DNA from: Tsukamurella tyrosinosolvens
GTDB taxonomy: Bacteria > Actinomycetota > Actinomycetes > Mycobacteriales > Mycobacteriaceae
Length of the DNA stretch: 64,000 nucleotides
Assembly (NCBI RefSeq): GCF_900104775.1
Contig: NZ_FNSA01000003.1
Coordinates: 4,216,001-4,280,000 of the forward strand
Direction of reading: 5' to 3'
Part shown: positions 19,215 through 26,740 of the stretch, in pieces
Layout: each line of letters starts with the position of its first letter
How positions within the stretch are numbered: the first letter of the stretch is position 1
Program-made: the position numbers and the translations under genes
Notes under the pieces: model-generated
The model's database searches: none
Seen by the model: only the letters and a program-made list of their open reading frames with translations
What the model was told of the DNA's origin: nothing

Positions 19215-19829
19215 GTGACCTGGCTCTCGATTCACGACCCCGAAGGCCCCGAGGCCGCAGTCCGCGCGACGCTGATCCTCGCCCACGGTGCCGGCGGCAA
19301 CCGCGACCAGGCGATGCTGCGGCTGCTGGGCGAGGAACTCGCGCAGCGCGGCGTGCGCACGGTGCGGATCGACCTGCCGTTCCGGCGGCTGCGGCCGAAG
19401 GGGCCGCCGTCCCCGTCGGGCCAGCCGGCGGACCGGGCCGCCTTCGGGGAGACCGCGCGCCTCCTGGAGCTCGAGGGACCGGTGCTGTGGGGCGGGCACA
19501 GCTACGGCGGACGGATGGCGTCGATGGCCGTCGCCGAGGGACCGGAGCGCCCCGACGGCCTGCTGCTGCTCTCCTACCCGTTGCACCCGCCGGGCCGGCC
19601 GGAGAAGGCGCGCACGGCGCACCTGCCTGACATCGCCGTCCCGACGGTGCTGGTGCACGGCCGGCGCGACCCGTTCGCCTCGCCGGAGGAGATGGCGGAG
19701 GCCGCCGCGCTCATCGCCGGCCCGACGACGACCGTCGAGGTCGCGGCCGCGCACGACCTGGCGCCCGCGAAGTCCGGCGCGCCCGCGAAGGCCGCCGACG
19801 CCGTGACCGCAATGCTCGACGGGCTGTAA
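19215..19829 (+). CDS. small alpha/beta-hydrolase (KANL3/Tex30-like)
   Basis: A 204-residue protein from GTG 19215. TACCCT at 19203-19208 is a -10 box six bases before the start, so the mRNA is probably leaderless. It has AHGAGGN (oxyanion region), the nucleophile serine in GGHSYGGRM, D in HGRRDPF and H in AAHDL, the order of the KANL3/Tex30-like or dienelactone hydrolase-like group. Substrate unknown. It diverges from mcr with 33 bp between starts. Confidence 0.8.
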   Translation: MTWLSIHDPEGPEAAVRATLILAHGAGGNRDQAMLRLLGEELAQRGVRTVRIDLPFRRLRPKGPPSPSGQPADRAAFGETARLLELEGPVLWGGHSYGGRMASMAVAEGPERPDGLLLLSYPLHPPGRPEKARTAHLPDIAVPTVLVHGRRDPFASPEEMAEAAALIAGPTTTVEVAAAHDLAPAKSGAPAKAADAVTAMLDGL

Positions 19830-19859
19830 CGACAGCAAACTCGACCGCGATCTCTGAGG

Positions 19860-19933
19860 GAAGGCAATGACCCGAGCAAAGGAGATCGCATGATCCACAC
19901 CCGCTCCGCACTCGCCCTCGCCGCCGGTGCAGC
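19860..19933 (+). repeat. 74-bp direct repeat, copy 1 (leader ORF, RBS and signal-peptide start)
   Basis: These 74 bases are identical to 20408-20481. The repeat contains an 8-codon upstream ORF, an AAAGGAG ribosome-binding site, and the first 15 codons of a signal peptide. Similarity continues a few codons past the exact match. Confidence 0.9.
19867..19893 (+). CDS. 8-codon upstream ORF (leader peptide), copy 1
   Basis: ATG-ACC-CGA-GCA-AAG-GAG-ATC-GCA-TGA encodes M-T-R-A-K-E-I-A. It follows a GAGGGAAGG Shine-Dalgarno-like stretch, and its stop overlaps the start of the secreted-protein gene (ATGA). The SD of the main gene (AAAGGAG) lies inside this ORF, so ribosomes translating it would cover that site. 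It recurs unchanged in copy 2. Expression is inferred. Confidence 0.45.
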   Translation: MTRAKEIA

Positions 19934-20360
19934 ACTCGCCGGTGGACTCGCTGTTCCCACGGCCAACGCGGAACCGAGGGAGTCGAACTCGGGCCCCGTG
20001 TCCGTCGTGTGCAAGCCCGCATTCAGCAGCTTCACCCTCACAGCGGGTCAGGCCACCCGCACCGACCCGCGCGGCACGCCCCACGCCGTTCCCGGCCAGG
20101 TCGAGTTCTCCGGCAGCTTGGCGCATTCACCGGTGCCGCTGCCCGATTCCGCCGCGTACACCGTGGTTCTCACCTGGCGCAACACCGTGACGGGGCGGAC
20201 CGGCACGCTGCAGCAGACCAACAAGCGCAACGACCCGTTCGGGGTGGCCCTGTTCTCCTACGTGCCCACCGGCGCCGGAAGGATCGACGTCACCGCGAAG
20301 GTCACCACGACGTCACCGCGCACCTCGACCAGCTGCTCGGGCGGCTACACGGTGTTCTGA
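19890..20360 (+). CDS. small secreted protein, tandem copy 1
   Basis: A 156-residue precursor with a Sec signal peptide (MIHTRSALALAAGAALAGG...ANA-EP). The mature domain has two Cys (VVCKPAF and TSCSGGY) and beta-rich blocks: HAVPGQVEFSG, AYTVVLTWRNTVTGRTG, VPTGAGRIDVTAKV. The next gene encodes a related protein with the same plan (VPGKIDV, DLRVAWKNRATGATG, VATGAGAVEFTGTV). Function unknown; the domain looks like a small Ig-like secreted module. Confidence 0.75.
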   Translation: MIHTRSALALAAGAALAGGLAVPTANAEPRESNSGPVSVVCKPAFSSFTLTAGQATRTDPRGTPHAVPGQVEFSGSLAHSPVPLPDSAAYTVVLTWRNTVTGRTGTLQQTNKRNDPFGVALFSYVPTGAGRIDVTAKVTTTSPRTSTSCSGGYTVF

Positions 20361-20407
20361 CCACCCCGGGCGCGGAACGGCTGCCAGCGCCCCGACGATC
20401 CACACGA

Positions 20408-20481
20408 GAAGGCAATGACCCGAGCAAAGGAGATCGCATGATCCACACCCGCTCCGCACTCGCCCTCGCCGCCGGTGCAGC
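20408..20481 (+). repeat. 74-bp direct repeat, copy 2
   Basis: Identical to 19860-19933, 548 bp downstream. The identity covers non-coding, leader-peptide and signal-peptide sequence, while the mature domains that follow have diverged strongly. This points to recent gene conversion or strong selection on the leader. Confidence 0.9.
20415..20441 (+). CDS. 8-codon upstream ORF (leader peptide), copy 2
   Basis: Same M-T-R-A-K-E-I-A reading frame as copy 1, again ending in an ATGA overlap with the downstream secreted-protein start and again containing that gene's Shine-Dalgarno. GAGAAGG precedes it. Confidence 0.45.
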   Translation: MTRAKEIA

Positions 20482-20887
20482 GCTCGCCGGCGGACTCGCC
20501 CTCCCCGCGGCCGCGCAGGCCGCCCCGGGGGCCCAACTCCCGGTCTGCAACGCCGCGGACCGCGGCGCGAACGTCTCCGTCGGCCACAGCCTCGGCGCCG
20601 ACGGTTACCTGCATCCGGTCCCCGGGAAGATCGACGTCACGGTCGGCCGCTGGGACCGCCCGTTCACGACCGACACCCGCACCGATCTCCGCGTCGCGTG
20701 GAAGAACCGCGCCACCGGCGCGACGGGGGTCGTGAACGGCACCAAGATCCTCGGCCCCGACGACCGCGCCATGTGGTTCCCGCAGGTCGCGACCGGCGCC
20801 GGGGCCGTCGAGTTCACCGGCACGGTCACGCCCCGCGTTCCCGGTGCGGCACCGTCGTCCTGCACCGGCGTCTTCGAGGTCCAGTAG
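20438..20887 (+). CDS. small secreted protein, tandem copy 2
   Basis: A 149-residue precursor from ATG 20438 behind AAAGGAG. The signal peptide is nearly identical to copy 1 (first 15 residues encoded by identical DNA), with the cleavage region AQA-AP. The mature domain has two Cys (LPVCNAA, SSCTGVF) framing blocks homologous to those of copy 1. Only about 80 bp separate the two genes, so they may be cotranscribed. Function unknown. Confidence 0.75.
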   Translation: MIHTRSALALAAGAALAGGLALPAAAQAAPGAQLPVCNAADRGANVSVGHSLGADGYLHPVPGKIDVTVGRWDRPFTTDTRTDLRVAWKNRATGATGVVNGTKILGPDDRAMWFPQVATGAGAVEFTGTVTPRVPGAAPSSCTGVFEVQ

Positions 20888-20905
20888 GCCCCGCCCGATC
20901 GGCGG

Positions 20906-22399
20906 CTACGCGAAGGCGTAGTCGTCGATCGGGAAGGCGCGGGCGTCGCGGCGGGCGCCGACCACCGAGCTGGGCCGCAGCAGCGTGGCCTCGCCGTGCG
21001 GGTCGAAGTAGTAGCTGCGGCTGCCCTCGCACGCGCCGAGCTGGAAGACGGACCGCTCCAGCCGGTGGCTCATCCGGTCCAGGAACTGCCCGTTCGCGCG
21101 CTCGGTGACCTCGACGGTGCGCGCCCCGCGCTTGTCGATCTCGTCGAAGACGCGGCGCAGGTGCACCATCTGCGCCTCGATGGTCCAGAAGTAGCTCAGG
21201 CCCGTGTAGCTGTAGGGGCTGTGCAGGCTGAAGAAGTTGGGGAACTTCGGCACGGCCATGCCCTCGTAGGCCTGGAACCGGCCCTCGCGCCAGAACTCGC
21301 CGAGGTTGCGGCCGTCGCGGCCCGTCACGTCGATGGCGGGGAAGTTCTTCTCCCACAACGAGAACCCGGTGGCGAGCACGAGGGTGTCGAGCTCGTGGAC
21401 GGTGCCGTCGGCCATCTCGATGCCGTGCGGCAGCACCCGCGCGATCGACGAGGCCTCGAGGGTCACGTTGTCGCGGCTGAAGGTCGGGAAGTACGTGTTG
21501 GAGAAGGTCGGCCGCTTGCAGCCGAAGGAGTACGACGGGGTGAGCGCCCTGCGGATCGCCGGGTCCGGGACCTGCGCGCGCAGGTGCGCCTTCGCGAGCT
21601 GCGCCGCGAGGTCGTTGAACCGGTGGCCGTACTTGTAGTTGAGCACGCCCACGGTGCTGAGCACCTCGAGCACCGCGGAGTTCGCGAGCCGCGCCGCGCG
21701 CTGCGTGACGGGGATGCGGCCGAACAGGGCCTTCAGCGGCCCGGGGACCGCGAAGTCGACCTTCGGCACCACCCAGATCGGGGTGCGCTGGAAGACGGTG
21801 AGGTGCCCGGCGACCTTCGCCAGCTCCGGGACCAGCTGCACGCCGGTGGCGCCGGTGCCGATGACGCCGATCCGCTGCCCGGTGAGATCGGCGTCGTCGT
21901 CCCACTTCGCGCTGTGGATGACGGTGCCGGCGAAGTCGTCGATGCCCTCGATGTCGGGCAGCTTGGGCTGGCTCAGGAAGCCCGTGGCGGTGATGAGGTA
22001 GCGGGTGCGCAGCTTCTGCTCCAGCCCGCCGTCGCGCACGACGGTGACCTCCCACTCGGCGGCCGCGGGATCCCACTCGGCGCCGGTCACCTCGACGCCG
22101 AAGCGCATGCGCTCGCGCAGGCCGTACTTGTCGGCGACCCGGCTCGCGTAGGCCTTGAGCTCGGAGCCCGGCGCGTACAGGCGCGACCAGTTCGGGTTCG
22201 GCTCGAAGGAGTACGAGTAGGTCACCGAGGCGATGTCGACGGACAGGCCGGGATAGTGGTTGACGTGCCACGTCCCGCCCAGGTCGTCCTCGCGCTCCAG
22301 GATGACGATGTCGCTGCGGCCGCGGCCGAGCAGTTCGATCGCGGCGCCCATGCCGCCGAACCCCGCGCCGACGATGATCACGTCGTGAGCCATGTCCAC
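20906..22399 (-). CDS. flavin-containing (Baeyer-Villiger type) monooxygenase
   Basis: A 497-residue FAD/NADPH monooxygenase that would insert oxygen next to a ketone. Two Rossmann motifs are visible: GAGFGGMG at about 12-19 (FAD) and GVIGTGATGVQ (NADPH). Between them is the BVMO fingerprint F-A-G-T-V-I-H-S-A-K-W-D. GGTWHVNHYPG is the usual FAD-proximal block. ATG 22399 and 22393 are both possible. It is close to the KshB-like reductase/ADH/SDR genes, suggesting catabolism of a hydrophobic ketone, though it has its own upstream region. A second BVMO lies at 42.5-44.0 kb. Confidence 0.9.
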   Translation of the reverse strand: MDMAHDVIIVGAGFGGMGAAIELLGRGRSDIVILEREDDLGGTWHVNHYPGLSVDIASVTYSYSFEPNPNWSRLYAPGSELKAYASRVADKYGLRERMRFGVEVTGAEWDPAAAEWEVTVVRDGGLEQKLRTRYLITATGFLSQPKLPDIEGIDDFAGTVIHSAKWDDDADLTGQRIGVIGTGATGVQLVPELAKVAGHLTVFQRTPIWVVPKVDFAVPGPLKALFGRIPVTQRAARLANSAVLEVLSTVGVLNYKYGHRFNDLAAQLAKAHLRAQVPDPAIRRALTPSYSFGCKRPTFSNTYFPTFSRDNVTLEASSIARVLPHGIEMADGTVHELDTLVLATGFSLWEKNFPAIDVTGRDGRNLGEFWREGRFQAYEGMAVPKFPNFFSLHSPYSYTGLSYFWTIEAQMVHLRRVFDEIDKRGARTVEVTERANGQFLDRMSHRLERSVFQLGACEGSRSYYFDPHGEATLLRPSSVVGARRDARAFPIDDYAFA

Positions 22400-22437
22400 T
22401 CCCTTTCGGTGAACGGGACGTCAGTCTTCTGCCACGG

Positions 22438-22454
22438 AATCTACACCAATGTAG
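22438..22454 (-). promoter_or_regulatory. -10-like box overlapping a short palindrome upstream of the BVMO gene
   Basis: On the minus strand TAGATT (22443-22438) overlaps the inverted repeat CTACA-CCAA-TGTAG (22441-22454), about 40 bp before the BVMO start. Overlap of a -10 box with a palindrome suggests repression; no regulator is identified. Confidence 0.35.
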
Positions 22455-22497
22455 GACAGGCCTCCGTCCGCTCCGCCCTCCCCGCTCGGAGCGGCGT

Positions 22498-23268
22498 TCA
22501 GAGCGGCGCGAGCCCGGCCCGCCCGACGAGCAGGAGCACCCCCAGTACCGCTCCCCCGCCGGTCACGATCGCGAACAGCGCCACCCAGAGGCCGCCGGGG
22601 ATCCTGGTCAGCCGCGCCAGCTGGTCGGCGTCGCTCTCGTGGCCCCGCCCGCGGCGGCGCACGGACTGCAGCTCGGCGACGGCGCGCGGCGCCCCGAAGA
22701 GCAGGAACCAGGTGCCCAGGTGGGCCAGCGCGACTTTGGCCTCCGGGTTCGCCCACCAGGACACGGCCACCACGACGGCGGCGGCGGCGAGCACGACGTA
22801 CAGGCCGAAGAAGTTCCGGATCTGCAGGAGCAGCAGCGCCAGCAGGAGCACCGCGGCCCAGAGCGCGGCCAGGGCGTAGCCGCGGGAGAGCAGGACCGCG
22901 GCGATCAGGCCGATCACCGTCGGAGCCGGGTAGCCGGCCATGAACGTGGCGACCATGCCGGGCCCGCGGGGGCGCCCGCGGGAGACGGTGAGCCCGGAGG
23001 TGTCGGAGTGCAGGCGGATGCCGCTGAGCCGGCGTCCGCACGCCACGGCGACCACGGCGTGGCCGCCCTCGTGGGCGATGGTCACCACGTGCCGGGCCCG
23101 GCGCCACGCCGGCCGCCACAGGACCAGCAGGAGTGCGGCGGCGGCCGTGCCCAGCAGCACCGTGCCCCCGGGCGCGGGCTGGCGGTCGGCCACGTCGGCG
23201 ACGACGCGGTCCCAGGCGTGGGCGAGGGCGTCGGGAAGGGCGGGATCCACCCGGTGCACGGTAGTCAC
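22498..23268 (-). CDS. M50-family zinc metalloprotease (membrane)
   Basis: A 256-residue multi-pass membrane protein from GTG 23268. The M50 zinc motif H66-E-G-G-H70 lies in the first-half membrane helix (HVVTIAHEGGHAVVAVACG). Further hydrophobic segments follow (AATVIGLIAAVLL-type, ALWAAVLLLALLLLQ, WVALFAIVTGGGAVLG). The third zinc ligand of site-2 proteases (usually in NxxPxxxLDG) is not evident, but the M50B-like group in actinobacteria often lacks that motif. Substrate unknown. Confidence 0.8.
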   Translation of the reverse strand: MTTVHRVDPALPDALAHAWDRVVADVADRQPAPGGTVLLGTAAAALLLVLWRPAWRRARHVVTIAHEGGHAVVAVACGRRLSGIRLHSDTSGLTVSRGRPRGPGMVATFMAGYPAPTVIGLIAAVLLSRGYALAALWAAVLLLALLLLQIRNFFGLYVVLAAAAVVVAVSWWANPEAKVALAHLGTWFLLFGAPRAVAELQSVRRRGRGHESDADQLARLTRIPGGLWVALFAIVTGGGAVLGVLLLVGRAGLAPL

Positions 23269-23372
23269 GGCCGCTGTGGGAACGCTGAGTCCGCGCTCTC
23301 CCGGCCCGTGCGGTCGATAGTGCCCGCTGGGCGGGCAGAATCCACCGCACGCTCGGCCGATAACCTGGACGC

Positions 23373-24395
23373 ATGAGCCTCACCCCCCATTCGAGCCGCA
23401 GTCAGATCGTCACCGTGACCGAGGTGATCGAGGAGACGGCGCTCGCGAAGTCCTTCGTCTTCGACGCGGAGTGGGACTACCGGCCCGGACAGTTCGTCAC
23501 CGTGCGCGTTCCCTCGGAGCGGACGGGATCCGTCGCGCGGTCGTATTCGCTCTACACCTCGCCCTTCGACGATGCGAAGCCCGGCGTGACCGTCAAGCGG
23601 ACCGTCGACGGGTACGCCTCGAACTGGCTCTGCGACAACATCGCGGTCGGCGACGAACTCGAGGTCCTGCCCCCGTCGGGCGTCTTCGTCCCGGAGAGCC
23701 TGGACGTGCCGCTGCTGCTGCTCGCCGCGGGCAGCGGGATCACGCCGATCATGTCCATCCTCTCGGCGGCGCTGTCCGCCGGCACGCAGCCGATCACGCT
23801 GCTGTACGCCAACGCCGACCCCGAGGCCACGATCTTCCGCGCGGAGATCGCGCGGCTCGAGGCGGAGCACGAGCGGCTCACCGTGATCTGGTGGATGGAG
23901 TCCGAGCGCGGGATCCCCGACGCCGACATGCTGTCCGCGCTGCTCACGCCCTACCACTCCCGCAACACCTACCTGTGCGGCCGCGACGAGTTCATGGCCG
24001 CCTGCAAGGAGGCCGCGAAGGTCATCGGGACCCCGCGAGAGCAGGTGCACCAGGAGATCTACGCCTCGCTCACCGGCGACGCCTTCGCCGACATCGTGCC
24101 CCACGAGGTGGAGGTCACCGCGGACTCGCCGCAGGTCACCGTCCACAACCTGGGCGCGACGTTCACGGTGCCGTGGCCCGCGGGCGAATCGTTGGTGGAC
24201 GTGCTCATCAACAACGGCCACGACGTGCCCTACTCGTGCCAGTCGGGCGAGTGCGCGACCTGCCTGTGCAAGCTGACGAAGGGCACCGTCGAGATGGCGG
24301 TGACCGACGGACTCGACCCCGACGATGCCGAGGACGGCTACATTCTGGGGTGCCAGGCGAAGCCGACGTCGCCGGAGTTGGAGGTCGAGTACTGA
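23373..24395 (+). CDS. KshB-like oxygenase reductase (FAD, NADH, plant-type 2Fe-2S)
   Basis: A 340-residue reductase that passes electrons from NAD(P)H through FAD to a C-terminal 2Fe-2S centre, feeding a Rieske or di-iron oxygenase. RSYSLY (FAD), AAGSGITPIMSIL (pyridine nucleotide) and YLCGRDEFM are in order. The cluster ligands are C289, C294, C297 and C327. Layout and length match 3-ketosteroid-9-alpha-hydroxylase reductase (KshB/HmP). TAACCT six bases before the ATG suggests a leaderless mRNA. It overlaps the alcohol dehydrogenase gene by one base. No oxygenase partner is adjacent; a paralogue is at 46.9 kb. Confidence 0.88.
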   Translation: MSLTPHSSRSQIVTVTEVIEETALAKSFVFDAEWDYRPGQFVTVRVPSERTGSVARSYSLYTSPFDDAKPGVTVKRTVDGYASNWLCDNIAVGDELEVLPPSGVFVPESLDVPLLLLAAGSGITPIMSILSAALSAGTQPITLLYANADPEATIFRAEIARLEAEHERLTVIWWMESERGIPDADMLSALLTPYHSRNTYLCGRDEFMAACKEAAKVIGTPREQVHQEIYASLTGDAFADIVPHEVEVTADSPQVTVHNLGATFTVPWPAGESLVDVLINNGHDVPYSCQSGECATCLCKLTKGTVEMAVTDGLDPDDAEDGYILGCQAKPTSPELEVEY

Positions 24396-25510
24396 TGCGG
24401 ATCCGCGGAGCGGTGCTGGAGGAGATCGGGCGCGCGCGTCCGTACGCGCAGTCGTCCCCGATCTCGGTGGGCGAGCTCGAGCTCGCGCCGCCGGGCCCCG
24501 GCGAGCTGCTGGTCCGCATCGAGGCTGCGGGCCTGTGCCATTCGGACCTGTCCGTGGTCGACGGGAACCGCGTCCGCCCGGTGCCGATGCTGCTGGGCCA
24601 CGAGGCCGCGGGCATCGTCGAGGAGCTCGGGCCGGGCACGGAGGGCGTCGCGGTCGGCGACCGCGTCGTCATGGCCTTCCTCCCCCGCTGCGGGGAGTGC
24701 GCCAATTGCCGCACGGACGGCCAGCTTCCGTGCACGCCGGGCAGCGTCGCGAACAACGCCGGCGAGCTGCTGGGCGGAGGGCGACGGCTCTCGCGCGACG
24801 GTGCGGAGGTGCATCACCACCTCGGCGTCTCCGGCTTCGCCACGCACACCGTGGTGGACGCCCGCTCGGTCACCCGCGTGGACGCCGATGTGCCGCCGGA
24901 GATCGCGGCCGTCCTCGGCTGCGCGGTGCTGACCGGCGGCGGCGCCGTGCTCAACGCGGGCGCGCCGTCGAACGGCGACGACGTGATCGTCATCGGCCTG
25001 GGCGGGGTCGGCATGGCCGCCGTCCTCACCGCCCTGTCCCTGCAGGCCGACGGTGCCGTCGGCCGCGTCATCGGCGTCGACGCGCAGCCCGCGAAGCTGG
25101 AACAGGTGCGCGCCCTCGGCGCCGACGCCGCCTACACCCCTGCGGAATTGGCCGAGGCCGACGTGCGCGCGCCGGTCGTGATCGAGGCGGCGGGCCACCC
25201 GAAGGCCTTCGAATCCGCGGTCGCGGCCACCGCCGTCGGCGGCCGGACGGTGACCGTCGGGCTGCCGAATCCCGCTGCGCGGTCCGAGATCAGCCCGCTG
25301 GTGCTCACCGCCGAGGCCCGGACCATCATCGGCAGCTATCTCGGCTCCGCGGTGCCCCAGCGCGACATCCCGCGGTACGTCGAGCTGTGGCGCGCCGGAC
25401 GCCTGCCCGTCGAGAAGCTGATCAGCGGCGTCATCACGCTGGACCAGATCAACGAGGGCATGGACTCCCTGGCGGACGGCGCCGCCGTCCGCCAGGTGAT
25501 CCGGTTCTGA
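24395..25510 (+). CDS. zinc-dependent alcohol dehydrogenase (MDR class III-like)
   Basis: A 371-residue medium-chain dehydrogenase whose ATG shares one base with the stop of the reductase gene. Catalytic zinc ligands C48 and H69-E70 (GLCHSDL, GHEAAG) and structural zinc Cys 99, 102, 105 and 113 are all present, as is the NAD-binding GLGGVGMAAV. It resembles mycobacterial AdhD/AdhX-type enzymes. Coupling to the reductase suggests a shared pathway oxidising an alcohol formed by oxygenation; the substrate is unknown. Confidence 0.9.
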   Translation: MRIRGAVLEEIGRARPYAQSSPISVGELELAPPGPGELLVRIEAAGLCHSDLSVVDGNRVRPVPMLLGHEAAGIVEELGPGTEGVAVGDRVVMAFLPRCGECANCRTDGQLPCTPGSVANNAGELLGGGRRLSRDGAEVHHHLGVSGFATHTVVDARSVTRVDADVPPEIAAVLGCAVLTGGGAVLNAGAPSNGDDVIVIGLGGVGMAAVLTALSLQADGAVGRVIGVDAQPAKLEQVRALGADAAYTPAELAEADVRAPVVIEAAGHPKAFESAVAATAVGGRTVTVGLPNPAARSEISPLVLTAEARTIIGSYLGSAVPQRDIPRYVELWRAGRLPVEKLISGVITLDQINEGMDSLADGAAVRQVIRF

Positions 25511-25511
25511 C

Positions 25512-26324
25512 CTACTCCTGCTCCGGCGGCGACGCGGGGCGCGGCCAGTCCGTCGGGCGCTGCTGGGCGTCGAGGCCACCGTCGGCGAAGACGACGGAGC
25601 CGACGCAGTACCCGGACTCCGGGCCGAGCAGGAACTGCGCCAGCGCGGCGATCTCCTCCGGCCGGCCCGCGCGGCCTGCGGGGATGAGCTCGAGGAAGGC
25701 GTCCATGGCCGCGCCGAGCTGCGGGTCGGTGCGGCCGGCCTGCGTCATCGGGGTGTCGATCAGCCCGGGCGCGATGGCGTTGAGCCGGATGCCCTGCCGC
25801 ACGTACTCCGCGGCGTGTGTGCGCACGAAGTACGCGAGCGCGGCCTTCGTCGCCGGGTAGGCCAGGATCGAGGCGTACTCGCCGTACGAATCGGCGAGGT
25901 CGGCGGCGGCGTGCTCGTCGCCGCCGAGGCACGTCTCGGCCAGCTCCAGCGGCCAGCCCGGCTGAGTGGTCGTGGAGTTCGAGCTCACCAGCAGCGCCGC
26001 CGACGGCCCCCGCGCGAGCAGGGGCCGCAGCCCCACCAGCACGTCGACCGCCCCGAAGTAGTTGACCGCGACGACGGACGAGCCCGACCGGCCCGCCGCC
26101 GGCCCCAGGCCCGCGAAGGCGGCGAAGCCGGCGAGCGGCGCGGAGCCCACGAGTTCGCCGATCCGCGCGACCGCCTCGAACCGGCCCCCGGGCGTCCCGA
26201 GATCGGCCTCGACGTCGGTCCCGCGCAGGTCGACGCCGATCACGCCGTGCCCCGCGGCGTGCAGCCGTTCGGCGGTCGCCGCGCCCAATCCCGAGGCCGC
26301 CCCCGTCACCACGTACATGCTCAT
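25512..26324 (-). CDS. short-chain dehydrogenase/reductase
   Basis: A 270-residue classical SDR from ATG 26324 with AAGGA upstream. It has TGAASGLGAA (cofactor), VSSNS serine and the Y-P-A-T-K catalytic pair (AYPATKAALAYF), then RLNAIAPGLIDTPM. The spacing and the insert between Ser and Tyr resemble 3-alpha-hydroxysteroid dehydrogenase-like SDRs. It converges on the ADH gene with one base between stops. Confidence 0.88.
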   Translation of the reverse strand: MSMYVVTGAASGLGAATAERLHAAGHGVIGVDLRGTDVEADLGTPGGRFEAVARIGELVGSAPLAGFAAFAGLGPAAGRSGSSVVAVNYFGAVDVLVGLRPLLARGPSAALLVSSNSTTTQPGWPLELAETCLGGDEHAAADLADSYGEYASILAYPATKAALAYFVRTHAAEYVRQGIRLNAIAPGLIDTPMTQAGRTDPQLGAAMDAFLELIPAGRAGRPEEIAALAQFLLGPESGYCVGSVVFADGGLDAQQRPTDWPRPASPPEQE

Positions 26325-26426
26325 GTCCTTGATCCTTCCCCCAGCGAACGGCCTTCCGGCAAATCGGGTGACATCCGCCCCTGTCCGGTTTAGCGTGAAC
26401 CCACGCCGACGAGAGGAGACGACACC

Positions 26427-26585
26427 ATGACCGCCGACGGTATCGCCGACAAGTTCAAGGAAGCACTCGAACGCAAGAACGCGTCGAATCGCAAGGGCTC
26501 CGCCCACCTCGATGGTTCTGCGAAGCCGCAGACCCCGCACGGGTCGGAGAGCCACCAGCAGCAGTTCCGCCGCAAGAGCGGATAA
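26427..26585 (+). CDS. DUF5302 small protein
   Basis: A 52-residue basic, hydrophilic protein from ATG 26427 with GAGAGGAG upstream. DKFKEALERKNASN followed by SAKPQTPHGSESHQQQFRRKSG matches the short actinobacterial DUF5302 family, whose role is unknown. The Lys/Arg/His-rich sequence suggests nucleic-acid association. A good hairpin follows the stop. Confidence 0.8.
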   Translation: MTADGIADKFKEALERKNASNRKGSAHLDGSAKPQTPHGSESHQQQFRRKSG

Positions 26586-26595
26586 CGCACGACGC

Positions 26596-26631
26596 GAGGC
26601 CCGGCGGCCCCCACGGGGGTCGCCGGGCCTC
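26596..26631 (+). terminator. terminator hairpin after the DUF5302 gene
   Basis: GAGGCCCGGCG (26596-26606) pairs with CGCCGGGCCTC (26621-26631); the 14-nt middle can extend the stem through CCCCC/GGGGG. It lies 11 bp after the stop. Confidence 0.8.
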
Positions 26632-26698
26632 CTACGTGCCGACCAGCGGCGTGGCGACCGTCACGTCCTGCCGTCGGCGACGGCCCGGGGCGTCCGAT

Positions 26699-26740
26699 AG
26701 ACTTGCGATCGCACTACGACGGTCGCACGAGGAGGGTGTC
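26699..26740 (+). promoter_or_regulatory. promoter -10 box and strong RBS of the following gene
   Basis: TAGACT (26699-26704) fits the TANNNT -10 consensus, and AGGAGG (26730-26735) is a near-perfect Shine-Dalgarno. No ATG, GTG or TTG in the downstream reading frame follows at suitable distance; ATC at 26741 sits 5 nt after the SD. Confidence 0.45.
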
